Part shown: positions 31,204 through 43,729 of the stretch, in pieces
Layout: each line of letters starts with the position of its first letter
Numbering within the stretch: position 1 is the first letter of the stretch
Assembly: GCA_024688365.1 (NCBI GenBank)
Contig: JAILEG010000046.1
Location: 1 to 64,000, forward strand
DNA length: 64,000 nucleotides
Reading direction: 5' to 3'
Source of the DNA: Prevotella sp.
GTDB lineage: Bacteria > Bacteroidota > Bacteroidia > Bacteroidales > Bacteroidaceae
Made by a program: the position numbers and the translations under genes
The notes under the pieces: model-generated
Database searches by the model: none
What the model saw: only the letters and a program-made list of their open reading frames with translations
Told to the model about the DNA's origin: nothing

Positions 31204-32157
31204 ATGAAAAAGATCATCCTTACCCTTATCTGCATGCTGGCATTCGCCACAAGCCACGCAGCAAATCCTGTAAGACGACATGGACAACTGCGAGTTGACG
31301 GGACGCAGCTGATTGACAGCCATCACCGTCCCGTCCAGCTTCTGGGTGTGAGCCTTGGTTGGCACAACTTCTGGCCCCGGTTCTACAATCCAGGTGCCGT
31401 GAGATGGCTTGCCAAGGACTGGAAAGCCACTGTCATCCGTGCTGCAATGGGCGCAAAGATAGAAAAAGGCTATCTTGACAATCCCCAGTTTGCCCTCTCC
31501 TGCATTGAGCCCGTGGTGGAGGAAGCCATCAGGCAAGGCATTTACGTCATCATCGACTGGCACTCACACGACCTGCTCACCGAGCAGGCCAAGGAGTTCT
31601 TCAGCCAGATGGCACAGAAGTATGGCAAATACCCCAACGTCATCTACGAGCTTTACAACGAGCCAGTCAACGACAGCTGGCATGACCTGAAGACTTACCA
31701 CAAGACCATCATTGACGAGATTCGCCGCCATGATCCTGACAACATCATCCTCTGCGGCTGCCCACACTGGGACCAGGACATTGACCAGGTAGCAGCCAAC
31801 CCCATTGAGGGTGTGGAGAACGTGATGTACACCGTCCATTTCTACGCAGCCACTCATAAGGACTACCTCCGCGAGAAGACCCAGGAAGCCATCAATAGCG
31901 GTCTGCCGGTATTCATCAGCGAGTGCGCTGGCATGGAAGCATCAGGAGACGGCCCGCTGAACCCCACCGAATGGCAGAATTGGCTCGACCTCATCAACCG
32001 CAACCGCCTCAGCTATATATGCTGGTCGGTATCCGACAAGGACGAGACCTGCTCCATGCTTCTCCCACAAGCTGCCCCTGATGGCAAATGGAGAGCCGAG
32101 GTGATGAAAACGTGGGGCAGAATGGTCAGGGAGACACTCCGCAAGACACGGAGATAG
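31204..32157 (+). CDS. glycoside hydrolase family 5 (endoglucanase-like)
   Basis: signal peptide; VIRAAMG, GIYVIIDWHSHD, NVIYELYNEPVND, MYTVHFYA, GLPVFISECAGM. Confidence 0.93.
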   Translation: MKKIILTLICMLAFATSHAANPVRRHGQLRVDGTQLIDSHHRPVQLLGVSLGWHNFWPRFYNPGAVRWLAKDWKATVIRAAMGAKIEKGYLDNPQFALSCIEPVVEEAIRQGIYVIIDWHSHDLLTEQAKEFFSQMAQKYGKYPNVIYELYNEPVNDSWHDLKTYHKTIIDEIRRHDPDNIILCGCPHWDQDIDQVAANPIEGVENVMYTVHFYAATHKDYLREKTQEAINSGLPVFISECAGMEASGDGPLNPTEWQNWLDLINRNRLSYICWSVSDKDETCSMLLPQAAPDGKWRAEVMKTWGRMVRETLRKTRR

Positions 32158-32336
32158 CCGGGGAACGACAGAATGCCCAGCCGTGGGCTCACCATGTAAA
32201 AACATCACTACTTTTCCCTGATTTGATTTTGTCCTGTACAACTTGTTTTGTACCTTTGCGCTTATATCATACAAAGGCAACGTAGGCTGAACGAAGCCCA
32301 CACACAGGCAAGACAACCTAAAAAAATCATATCACA

Positions 32337-33023
32337 ATGAAGAAACTCCTCTATCTCGCAGCCCTGCTCCTCATGCCGTGGACTGCATCCGCACAGGACA
32401 ACGGCAGTAAGATTACACTGACCCCACGCGTCGGCATGACCGTTGCTGGATATTCCTATGCCCACAATCCCGATGAATATGATCCAAAGGTCAACATCAC
32501 TTTCGGTGCAGATGCAGAATACCGAATCAGCAGGCTCTTCGGACTTTCCGCAGGAGCTTACTATTATGCCGCAGGCGCAAAGGGCAACATTGAAGCCTTG
32601 GGCTCCTATATGCGTCAACATCCTGGTGAATACATATCACCCGACAATTTACAGGAATTGAGGATAAACCAATATTACGTCAGTATCCCCATCATGCTAC
32701 AGGCACACGTGTGGAAAGGACTGACCCTGAAGGCCGGCTTACAGTGGGATCACCTGGTGACAGCACGCTTCAAAGTCAAGATGAGAGCGAATGACAACGG
32801 AAACGTTCTGCATCTACGGAAGTCATTTCCCATCAAGGATCTGTTCCATGACGACACAGCCACCGTACCCGTCGGCATCTCCTATAGCTATAAGAACCTT
32901 GAACTGGATGCACGCTATCTCTTCGGCATAACGTCCCTCGGATCGTCCAGGGCCTTATATCCCGACAACGACATGCGCAATGAGGCGTTCATGCTGACCC
33001 TTGGGTGCAACTTCCGTCTCTGA
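32337..33023 (+). CDS. outer-membrane beta-barrel (PorT-like) protein, paralog 1
   Basis: signal peptide MKKLLYLAALLLMPWTASAQ; GMTV...DAEYRISRLFGLSAGAYY; C-terminal aromatic strand. Confidence 0.85.
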   Translation: MKKLLYLAALLLMPWTASAQDNGSKITLTPRVGMTVAGYSYAHNPDEYDPKVNITFGADAEYRISRLFGLSAGAYYYAAGAKGNIEALGSYMRQHPGEYISPDNLQELRINQYYVSIPIMLQAHVWKGLTLKAGLQWDHLVTARFKVKMRANDNGNVLHLRKSFPIKDLFHDDTATVPVGISYSYKNLELDARYLFGITSLGSSRALYPDNDMRNEAFMLTLGCNFRL

Positions 33024-33103
33024 GACAACAGGCAACACCATTGGGAACAAAGAAGAGACATCCATATAACACTGACAAGACAACCTAAAAAAATCATATC
33101 ACA

Positions 33104-33871
33104 ATGAAGAAACTCATTTATCTCGCAGCCCTGCTCCTCATGCCGTGGACTGCATCCGCACAGGAGAAAAGCAGTAAGATTACACTGACCCCACGCGTCG
33201 GCATGACCGTCTCCGACTTCGCATGCAGCCTGGTTCACGAGCTGTACACCCCCAAGACAGGCTTCACAGTCGGTGTCGATGCCGAATACCGCATCAGCAA
33301 GCTCTTCGGAGTGTCAGCCGGGGTGTTCTACAATATGCAGGGAGCAAAGGAACACGCAGCCTTGTATATTCCCCTCCTACCCCCTTCCGGCAATCCCGAT
33401 ATTATCTACACCTCTCCTTCAGACTTTCCATCTATGACAAGCGTCATTGGCAAGGGCGCACACATAGATTTCGACCGTAACGGCTACGACTATTACTATA
33501 TGTATGAGCCTAAAGTCGAACTCCATTACCTCAGCATCCCCATCCTTGCCCAGGCCCACGTGTGGAAAGGGCTAACCGTGAAGCTCGGAGTGCAGTGGGA
33601 CCATTTGGTAAGCGCACGCGCGAAGGGGCAAAAGGAGTCCAAACTGGACGGTACAATCTCCTACGGCACCTTTGACATGGGCATCAAGAGCCAGTTTCAC
33701 AATGACGCACTCGCCATACCTGTGGGAGTCGCCTACAGCTACAAAAACATTGAGCTGGATGCCCGTTACCTATGGGGCATCACAAAGATTGCTGCCAATG
33801 CAGACAACGATGACAAGGACGTGATGAACAGCACCTTCGCCATCACCTTGGGCTACAACTTCCATCTCTGA
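33104..33871 (+). CDS. outer-membrane beta-barrel (PorT-like) protein, paralog 2
   Basis: near-identical N-terminus to the 32337 gene; DAEYRISKLFGVSAGVFYNM, AHVWKGLTVKLGVQWDHLV. Confidence 0.85.
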   Translation: MKKLIYLAALLLMPWTASAQEKSSKITLTPRVGMTVSDFACSLVHELYTPKTGFTVGVDAEYRISKLFGVSAGVFYNMQGAKEHAALYIPLLPPSGNPDIIYTSPSDFPSMTSVIGKGAHIDFDRNGYDYYYMYEPKVELHYLSIPILAQAHVWKGLTVKLGVQWDHLVSARAKGQKESKLDGTISYGTFDMGIKSQFHNDALAIPVGVAYSYKNIELDARYLWGITKIAANADNDDKDVMNSTFAITLGYNFHL

Positions 33872-33974
33872 GAACCTCCCTCACCAGCAGCCACCGATGT
33901 ACCGCCAGGCAGACCCATCCCCATCCTCAGCCCTCTCTCCTGCCCCCTCTGCCACAAGCAGGGAGGCGGGAGAA

Positions 33975-34598
33975 ATGAGCCTGACTGACCGCTTCAACAA
34001 GTACAATGCCCTCATCTTTGACGGCAGACTGCCCATACCTAAGCTGAAGTGGTCACGTGCCAGAACCCGGCTGGGACAGATGGCATGCAGGAGGAAGAGC
34101 AGCTGGGGACGGACGAGATACTATGACTTCACCATCTCCGTCTCAACCTACTACAACCTCACGCAGGATCAGATTGACGACGTGCTTATCCACGAGATGA
34201 TCCACTATTCCATCGCCTATACGGGACTGAAAGACACCTCAGCCCACGGCACCGTCTTCCAGGGAATGATGGACAGCATCAACCGCCGCTTCGGCAGGCA
34301 CATCACCATATCCGCCCGCACCCGCAACATGGAGCCACGTCAGGCACAGCCCCCCAAGGACTACCTCGTCCTGGCCCTGGAGATGAGGGACGGAAGCCAT
34401 TACCTGTCATCGGTCAGCCCATCGGCAGCCGGGAAGCTGGCCCTCATGCTCACCCGTGTGCGTGAGGTAGCCTCCTACGGCTGGTACCGGACGCAGGACG
34501 AATACTTCCGCAACATGCCCCGTGTCCGCTCCCTGCGTGGCCGTCGTGTCTCACCCGAGGTCTATCGGACCATGACCGGGAAGATGAGACGATGCTAA
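33975..34598 (+). CDS. SprT-like zinc metallopeptidase-domain protein
   Basis: DDVLIHEMIHYSIAYTG HExxH motif; FNKYNALIFDGRLP; start placed at MSLTDRF. Confidence 0.85.
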   Translation: MSLTDRFNKYNALIFDGRLPIPKLKWSRARTRLGQMACRRKSSWGRTRYYDFTISVSTYYNLTQDQIDDVLIHEMIHYSIAYTGLKDTSAHGTVFQGMMDSINRRFGRHITISARTRNMEPRQAQPPKDYLVLALEMRDGSHYLSSVSPSAAGKLALMLTRVREVASYGWYRTQDEYFRNMPRVRSLRGRRVSPEVYRTMTGKMRRC

Positions 34599-34621
34599 AA
34601 AATCCTTTACATTATACAAGT

Positions 34622-34753
34622 CCAATATACCTTTCCCCAAAAAGGTATATACGTTTTACCGAAAAGGTATATACATTTTCACCAAAAAGTATATACGTTT
34701 TGCCCAAAAGGTATATACCTTTTTCCCGAAAGGTATAATCGTTCTCCAAAAAA
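34622..34753. repeat. 22-bp-period array, locus E (6 units, ends degenerate)
   Basis: CCAATATACCTTTCCCCAAAAA / GGTATATACGTTTTACCGAAAA / GGTATATACATTTTCACCAAAA / AGTATATACGTTTTGCCCAAAA / GGTATATACCTTTTTCCCGAAA / GGTATAATCGTTCTCCAAAAAA. Confidence 0.9.
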
Positions 34754-35036
34754 GACTGCATGATTCTGTATAACACTGATAATCAGTCAGTTTACACAAA
34801 ACACACTTTTTCCACCACAGAAGTCTCCTCCCTGCGCGCAACAGAGCTGAAATATATTACACTCAGCAACTTCTCCCTGACGCTTTTCCAGTTCCCGTCC
34901 ACTGCCCATCAGCCAGCATCCTGCATCAGAATCATCCGAAACCGATTACGAAAACCGATGCGGACGGAATGTTTCTTTAGTCCATGACGAGAAATCCCTT
35001 GCGACGTGTACACAACTTCCCGTTTATCTTCATAGC

Positions 35037-35582
35037 TTATAAATCCTCCCCGTTGGCTTCATTAAACACATTATCGTAATAAATAGAGATGCTGTATTCC
35101 CCGAGCCTTCTATTGATACAGAACCACACCTGTCTTTTCATGAGGTTACCATCATCTGGCAATTGTGCATAGCAAGCTTGAAATTCCTTGTTATTCACCG
35201 TCATCTCATAGCTTATATCTTTGCTGTCCGGCAGCTCATCAACATAAACTTCCTTATATCTCGGATTGTTAGCAAACTGACGGCAAAGCGTGTTATATCT
35301 AATCTTAATCTGCGCCTCGTCACGAGTGGACTTGTCTGCCACAGCTATCCGACGCACCTTATTGTTATCTGTTACAACATACACTTCGACATTTTCCCCA
35401 TTGAACTCTCCTTCCAAACATTTAAACAGATTGTTATACACAAAGCCCTTGCCTTTTAGCTTTTGAATCATCGAAGCCTTGCTCCCATCAACAGGGATGC
35501 CTAAGAACTTTGTAACATCCTTCTGCGCGTATAAGGCGACAGACAACATCAAGAACAGTGCAACTGATAAAATCTTTCTCAT
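35037..35582 (-). CDS. hypothetical secreted protein
   Basis: signal peptide MRKILSVALFLMLSVALYAQ; 181 aa, LGIPVDGSKASMIQKLKGKGF. Confidence 0.8.
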   Translation of the reverse strand: MRKILSVALFLMLSVALYAQKDVTKFLGIPVDGSKASMIQKLKGKGFVYNNLFKCLEGEFNGENVEVYVVTDNNKVRRIAVADKSTRDEAQIKIRYNTLCRQFANNPRYKEVYVDELPDSKDISYEMTVNNKEFQACYAQLPDDGNLMKRQVWFCINRRLGEYSISIYYDNVFNEANGEDL

Positions 35583-35642
35583 AATCTACGATATTTAAGT
35601 TTTTAATTAAATCCAGACTAAAATAATAGCATTGCTACACAA

Positions 35643-35815
35643 CAAAAAGGCGCAGACTTTCACCATACGCCTCACGGTTCACCACAAACCACAACTGTAT
35701 ATGGGAAAACCTGCACCTGTATGGTGCAAGTCCCAATAACAGTTGTTTGCTCCGTTCCCGTGTGGTGATTATGAGGCTATTGAGCAAATAAATCCTGTGT
35801 CCCCCGAAGAGACAC
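35643..35815 (-). ncRNA. probable structured RNA (rod-like, possibly 6S-like) or long structured leader
   Basis: minus-strand -33 TTTG (35847-35850) and -7 TATCTTTG (35820-35827); 5' hairpin GTGTCTC-TTCGG-GGGACAC; rod formed by CCTCA/TGAGG, CACCAC/GTGGTG, CAACTGT..TGGGA and TGCACC/GGTGCA pairings; 3' hairpin AGGCGTA...TGCGCCTTTTT. Confidence 0.6.
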
Positions 35816-35949
35816 GATGCAAAGATAGTGCTTTTTATCGGGATTTCAAATGTATGGGGGGATAATTTGTGAAAATCAACAACTACTTACTTGTAATTAT
35901 GAGCGAGGAGAGACTTTACTGCGTGGTCACAGTAGGCTTACCATACGAT

Positions 35950-35986
35950 TACAGGGACTTTGCAACTCAGTTGCAAAATCCCTGTA
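35950..35986. repeat. near-perfect inverted repeat downstream of the beta-galactosidase
   Basis: TACAGGGACTTTGCAACT-C-AGTTGCAAAATCCCTGTA; one mismatch (G-U in RNA). Confidence 0.8.
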
Positions 35987-36020
35987 CATTCCTGCGACAA
36001 GCAAAATGGATAGGATCTAC

Positions 36021-39293
<3,273 letters not shown>

Positions 39294-39312
39294 TCATGAA
39301 AAAGGTGTATAT

Positions 39313-42057
39313 TTGCTGAATCTAAGAACGTATAACTCTATTATTGCCGCCATGACTGAACGATACTCCATAATGCGCCTGGCAGCCTGTTGCCTGTTGG
39401 CAGCAGGCATAGGCACCACGGTGAGGGCACAGCACCTGCCCCTGATTCCCCTCAATGACACCATTCCCGTCATCGGCTCCATGAGCAAGGTGGGCGAGAA
39501 ACAGATGAACAAAGGACTTGTCAATTCAGCACTCGAAGCCCTATCGGGACAGGCGGCAGGTGTCAACGTGGCATCGAACGGGCAGGACAGGATGGCCATG
39601 CTCAACAGCGTGCGTGTGCGCGGCACCACATCGCTCACCGGAGGCAATGACCCGCTCGTCATCATCGATGGTGTGTCGGCCGACCTGGCCACGCTCTCCA
39701 CCATCTTCCCAGCCGACATAGAGAGCTTCACCATTCTCAAGAATGCCGCAGAGACATCGAAGTACGGCTCACGCGGTGCCTCGGGTGTCATCGAGGTGAG
39801 GACAAAGCGGGGCAACGGGGGCACGTTCCACATCTCCTATGACGGCACATTCGGCTTCGAGACCGTCTACAAACGGCTCCAGATGCTGCATGCAGCAGAA
39901 TACATCAGTGCGGCGCACGCCTTGGGCATGGACTGTAACGACAAGGGCTTTGACACTGATTTCCAGAAGGAGATGGTACGCACAGGGCTGGTACACAACC
40001 ACCACGTGGCATTCAGCGGCGGGACAGAGAAGTCGAACTATCGTGCCTCTCTCGCCTTCATGCAGGGCCAGACGGTCATCCGGACTAAGGACTACAGCAG
40101 CTTCATCTCCAAGCTCGACATCTCGCAGTTTGCCTTTGACGGGAAACTCAAGATTGACTTCGGTGTCTTCGGCTCCTCGCAGAAGGACAACAACATCTTC
40201 GATCCGCAGGCTCTCTTCTACTCAGCCGCCGCCATGAACCCCACCTTTCCCTATCACAGGCTCAACGGCAGCTGGGTGAAGAACGGGAATGCCTCGCAGA
40301 TAAACCCGCCTGAAGCCCTGCTGAACGAGCGGAACGACACGAAGAACCTGAACTTCAACACTCATCTGCAGCTCTCCCTGCAGCTCCCATACGGCTTACG
40401 CCTCTCAGCCCTGGGCTCCTATTCGTACACATCCACAGAGAACGGCAGGTTTGCCCCCACATGGGTATGGGCGCAGGGACTGGCCTACCGGGGAGAACAC
40501 AAGGCTGAGGAAATGCTCGCCAACGTCTCGCTCGACTGGCAGCACCACTGGGGTATCCACCAGCTGGATGCCACCCTGCTGGCCGAATACCAGAAGGGCC
40601 GCCGCACCGCCTTCTGGACAGAGGTGAAAGGACTTACCAACAATGACTTCACCTACCACAACCTCGGCGCTGCCTCAGTCCGCCCCTACGGCGGAACGGG
40701 CAGCAGCTATGCCGATCCGTCCCTCGGCTCCTTCATGGGGACAATCACCTATACCCTGCTCGACCGCTACACGCTGAACCTCACCACCCGTGCTGACGGC
40801 TCGTCAATGGTGGGAGAGGACCACACATGGGGCTTCTTCCCCTCCGTATCAGCCACATGGGATCTCAAGAAGGAGCGTTTCCTGCGGGACGTGCGCCCCA
40901 TCAGCCTGCTCAAGCTGCGGACCGGCTACGGGCGGACGGGTAATCTGGGAGCCGTCAGTGCCTATCTGACGCGCAAGCAGATAGTGCCCATAGGTCTGGT
41001 TTCCTATGATGGCAGCCCCACCATCACGATGGGAACACTGCGCAACAGCAACCCTGACCTGCGCTGGGAGACCCGCAGCACGTTCAACATCGGTACTGAC
41101 CTTGGCCTCCTCAACAACCGCCTGCTGCTCACGGCCGAGTATTACTATTCCAAGACCACTGACATGCTCTACGAATATGACGTTCCCGTACCGTCATTTG
41201 CCTTCGACAAGCTGCTGGCAAACATCGGATCGATGTCAAACAGCGGGTTTGAGCTGGGACTCGGCATCGTCCCCATTGCCAAGAAGGACATGGAGCTGAA
41301 CATCAACGTCAACGTATCGTGGCAGAAGAACAGGCTGCTCTCGCTCAGCGGCAACTATAATGGGCGGGAGATGACCGCGTCAGCCATCACCCCGATGGGA
41401 CGGCTGACGGGCGCAGGATTCCACGGTGGCAACAGCAACATCCTCTACCAGATTGTCGGACAGCCCCTGGGTGTCTTCTATCTGCCCCACTGCAAGGGTA
41501 TCATTGACAATGGGCATGGCCACAACAAGTATGACATTGCCGACCTTGACGGCAACGGGACCATAGACCTCAGCGACCACGGCGACCGGTACATTGCCGG
41601 ACAGGCGACACCGAAGATGACGCTGGGCTCAAACATCAGCTTCCGCTACAAGGATTTCGACGTCTCACTGCAGATGAACGGAGCCTTCGGACACAAGATC
41701 TACAACGGTACGGCCCTGTCATATCTGAACATGTCGAGCTTCCCTGACTATAATGTGCTGCGGGAAGCCCCCACACGCAACATCGTTGACCAGAACGTGA
41801 CCGACTATTGGCTGGAACGGGGCGACTACCTGAATCTCGACTATCTCACCATAGGATGGAACGTACCCATCAGAAGCAGGTACGTCAGCGGCTTGCGCCT
41901 GTCAGTCAGTGTCAACAACCTCGCCACCATCACCAGCTACAGCGGGCTGACACCAATGGTCAACAGCTATATCGTTGACAGCACGCTGGGCATTGACGAC
42001 AAGCGCACCTACCCTCCTTACCGCACTTACTCCCTTGGGGTAAGCATCCAGTTCTGA
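39313..42057 (+). CDS. SusC/RagA-family TonB-linked outer-membrane protein
   Basis: SALEALSGQAAGVNVASNG, VRVRGTTSLTGGNDPLVIIDGV, FTILKNAAETSKYGSRGASGVIEVRTKRG; start uncertain. Confidence 0.93.
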   Translation: MLNLRTYNSIIAAMTERYSIMRLAACCLLAAGIGTTVRAQHLPLIPLNDTIPVIGSMSKVGEKQMNKGLVNSALEALSGQAAGVNVASNGQDRMAMLNSVRVRGTTSLTGGNDPLVIIDGVSADLATLSTIFPADIESFTILKNAAETSKYGSRGASGVIEVRTKRGNGGTFHISYDGTFGFETVYKRLQMLHAAEYISAAHALGMDCNDKGFDTDFQKEMVRTGLVHNHHVAFSGGTEKSNYRASLAFMQGQTVIRTKDYSSFISKLDISQFAFDGKLKIDFGVFGSSQKDNNIFDPQALFYSAAAMNPTFPYHRLNGSWVKNGNASQINPPEALLNERNDTKNLNFNTHLQLSLQLPYGLRLSALGSYSYTSTENGRFAPTWVWAQGLAYRGEHKAEEMLANVSLDWQHHWGIHQLDATLLAEYQKGRRTAFWTEVKGLTNNDFTYHNLGAASVRPYGGTGSSYADPSLGSFMGTITYTLLDRYTLNLTTRADGSSMVGEDHTWGFFPSVSATWDLKKERFLRDVRPISLLKLRTGYGRTGNLGAVSAYLTRKQIVPIGLVSYDGSPTITMGTLRNSNPDLRWETRSTFNIGTDLGLLNNRLLLTAEYYYSKTTDMLYEYDVPVPSFAFDKLLANIGSMSNSGFELGLGIVPIAKKDMELNINVNVSWQKNRLLSLSGNYNGREMTASAITPMGRLTGAGFHGGNSNILYQIVGQPLGVFYLPHCKGIIDNGHGHNKYDIADLDGNGTIDLSDHGDRYIAGQATPKMTLGSNISFRYKDFDVSLQMNGAFGHKIYNGTALSYLNMSSFPDYNVLREAPTRNIVDQNVTDYWLERGDYLNLDYLTIGWNVPIRSRYVSGLRLSVSVNNLATITSYSGLTPMVNSYIVDSTLGIDDKRTYPPYRTYSLGVSIQF

Positions 42058-42087
42058 CCTTCATTTCTTCCTAAATCCCATCGCCCT

Positions 42088-43722
42088 ATGAGACATATAT
42101 CCCGTTTCCTGCTCATCCTGCCCCTCCTCACACTGGTGGGCTGCCTGGATGAGAATCCTAAGGACAGCCTCGACGAACAGCAGGTGTACACCTCCGCCAA
42201 GGATGTCTATGTCAATGCTGTCGCCACACTGTACAATTATGTCGGAGGCAATTCCGACAGCCAGGGACTGCAAGGCACTTACCGTGGTGTGTATGACTAC
42301 AACACCTTCACCACCGATGAGGCCATCATCCCCATCCGGGGTGGCGACTGGTATGACGGAGGCTTCTGGCAGAACCTCTACCAGCACACGTGGGCTGCCG
42401 ATGACGAGTCGCTCTATGACACATGGAAGTATCTTTACAAGGTGGTCGTCTTCTGCAACGAGGCACTGGCCACCATCGACAAGCACAAGGCCCTGCTCAC
42501 TGACGGCCAATACACCGCCTACAGGGCTGAGGCAAGAGCAGTCCGCGCCCTCTTCTATTACTACCTGATGGACATGTATGGCAATATTCCGCTGGTAACG
42601 ACCGTAAAGCAGAATGACAGGAATGCCATCCAGACAGCCCGCCCTGATGTATTCGCCTTCATCGTCAAGGAGTTGCAGGACGTGGAACCACTCCTGCCTC
42701 AGGGACACAGCAACCGGGAAGGAGAATCCTACGGACGGGTGACACGTTCCGTGGCCAACTTCCTCCTCGCCAAGCTGACTCTCAATGCTGAAGTCTACAC
42801 CGATGCCGACTGGACCGATGGACAGCGGCCTGACGGCAGGCTGATCTTCTTCACCGTAGACGGCAGGAAGCTCAATGCCTGGCAAGCCTGCCAGGCTTAC
42901 TGCGACAAAGTGACGGCCGACGGATTCAGCCTTGCGGGCGACTATGCCAGCAACTTCTCCGTCCACAACGAGACATCAGTGGAGAACATCTTTGTCATAC
43001 CGATGGACAAGCTGGTCTACAAGAGCCAGTTCCAATACCTCTTCCGCTCCCGCCACTATGCCCACGGCGATGCTCTCTCGGCTGGTTCCGAGAACGGATC
43101 CTGCGCCACCATCTCCACCGTGCGCGCCTATGGCTATGGGGCAAAGGGCATTGACAGCCGCTATGCCGTCAACTTCTTCTCTGACACCGTCCGGGTGGAT
43201 GGCAAGACGGTACGGCTGGAGAATGGCGAGCCACTTGTCTATATGCCACTGGCAGTGGAGGCGAACCTGACCTACAGCCCTTACATCAAGACCGCCGGGG
43301 CAAGAATGGCAAAATATGAGGTCGACCGCAATGCCTTCTCGGATGGGAAAAGCTGCGACAATGACATCGTCCTCTACCGATATGCCGATGTCCTGCTGAT
43401 GAAAGCTGAGGCGAAGGTACGCAACGGGGAGGACGGCGACGCAGAGCTGAATGTCGTGCGCAGCCGCAGCGGAATGGGCTACCGGAAGGCCACCCTTGGC
43501 AACATCCTTGCCGAGCGGCTCCTGGAACTGATGTGGGAAGGCTGGCGGCGCAACGACCTCGTCCGATTTGACCGCTTCCATCTGCCGTATGACCTGCGTG
43601 AAGCCACAGCCGGTGAGGCTGACCGGCACACGACTGTATTCCCCATTCCGTCACGTGCCATTGAGCTGAACAGCAGCTTAACACAAAACAACGGCTACAG
43701 GAAACAACAGACCAAACAATAA
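42088..43722 (+). CDS. SusD/RagB-family lipoprotein
   Basis: LPLLTLVGCLDENPKDSLDEQQVYTSAKD; AEARAVRALFYYYLMDMYGNIPLVTT; follows SusC. Confidence 0.94.
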   Translation: MRHISRFLLILPLLTLVGCLDENPKDSLDEQQVYTSAKDVYVNAVATLYNYVGGNSDSQGLQGTYRGVYDYNTFTTDEAIIPIRGGDWYDGGFWQNLYQHTWAADDESLYDTWKYLYKVVVFCNEALATIDKHKALLTDGQYTAYRAEARAVRALFYYYLMDMYGNIPLVTTVKQNDRNAIQTARPDVFAFIVKELQDVEPLLPQGHSNREGESYGRVTRSVANFLLAKLTLNAEVYTDADWTDGQRPDGRLIFFTVDGRKLNAWQACQAYCDKVTADGFSLAGDYASNFSVHNETSVENIFVIPMDKLVYKSQFQYLFRSRHYAHGDALSAGSENGSCATISTVRAYGYGAKGIDSRYAVNFFSDTVRVDGKTVRLENGEPLVYMPLAVEANLTYSPYIKTAGARMAKYEVDRNAFSDGKSCDNDIVLYRYADVLLMKAEAKVRNGEDGDAELNVVRSRSGMGYRKATLGNILAERLLELMWEGWRRNDLVRFDRFHLPYDLREATAGEADRHTTVFPIPSRAIELNSSLTQNNGYRKQQTKQ

Positions 43723-43729
43723 GAGAGAG

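Noticed and set aside
34622-34753. CRISPR array
   Set aside because: Units are contiguous 22-bp tandem repeats with no unique spacers and no cas genes nearby; same for the other four arrays.
34656-34841. Minus-strand ORF (61 aa) across array E
   Set aside because: 22 bp is not a multiple of 3, so the array does not encode a repeated peptide; the ORF looks like chance in AT-rich DNA.
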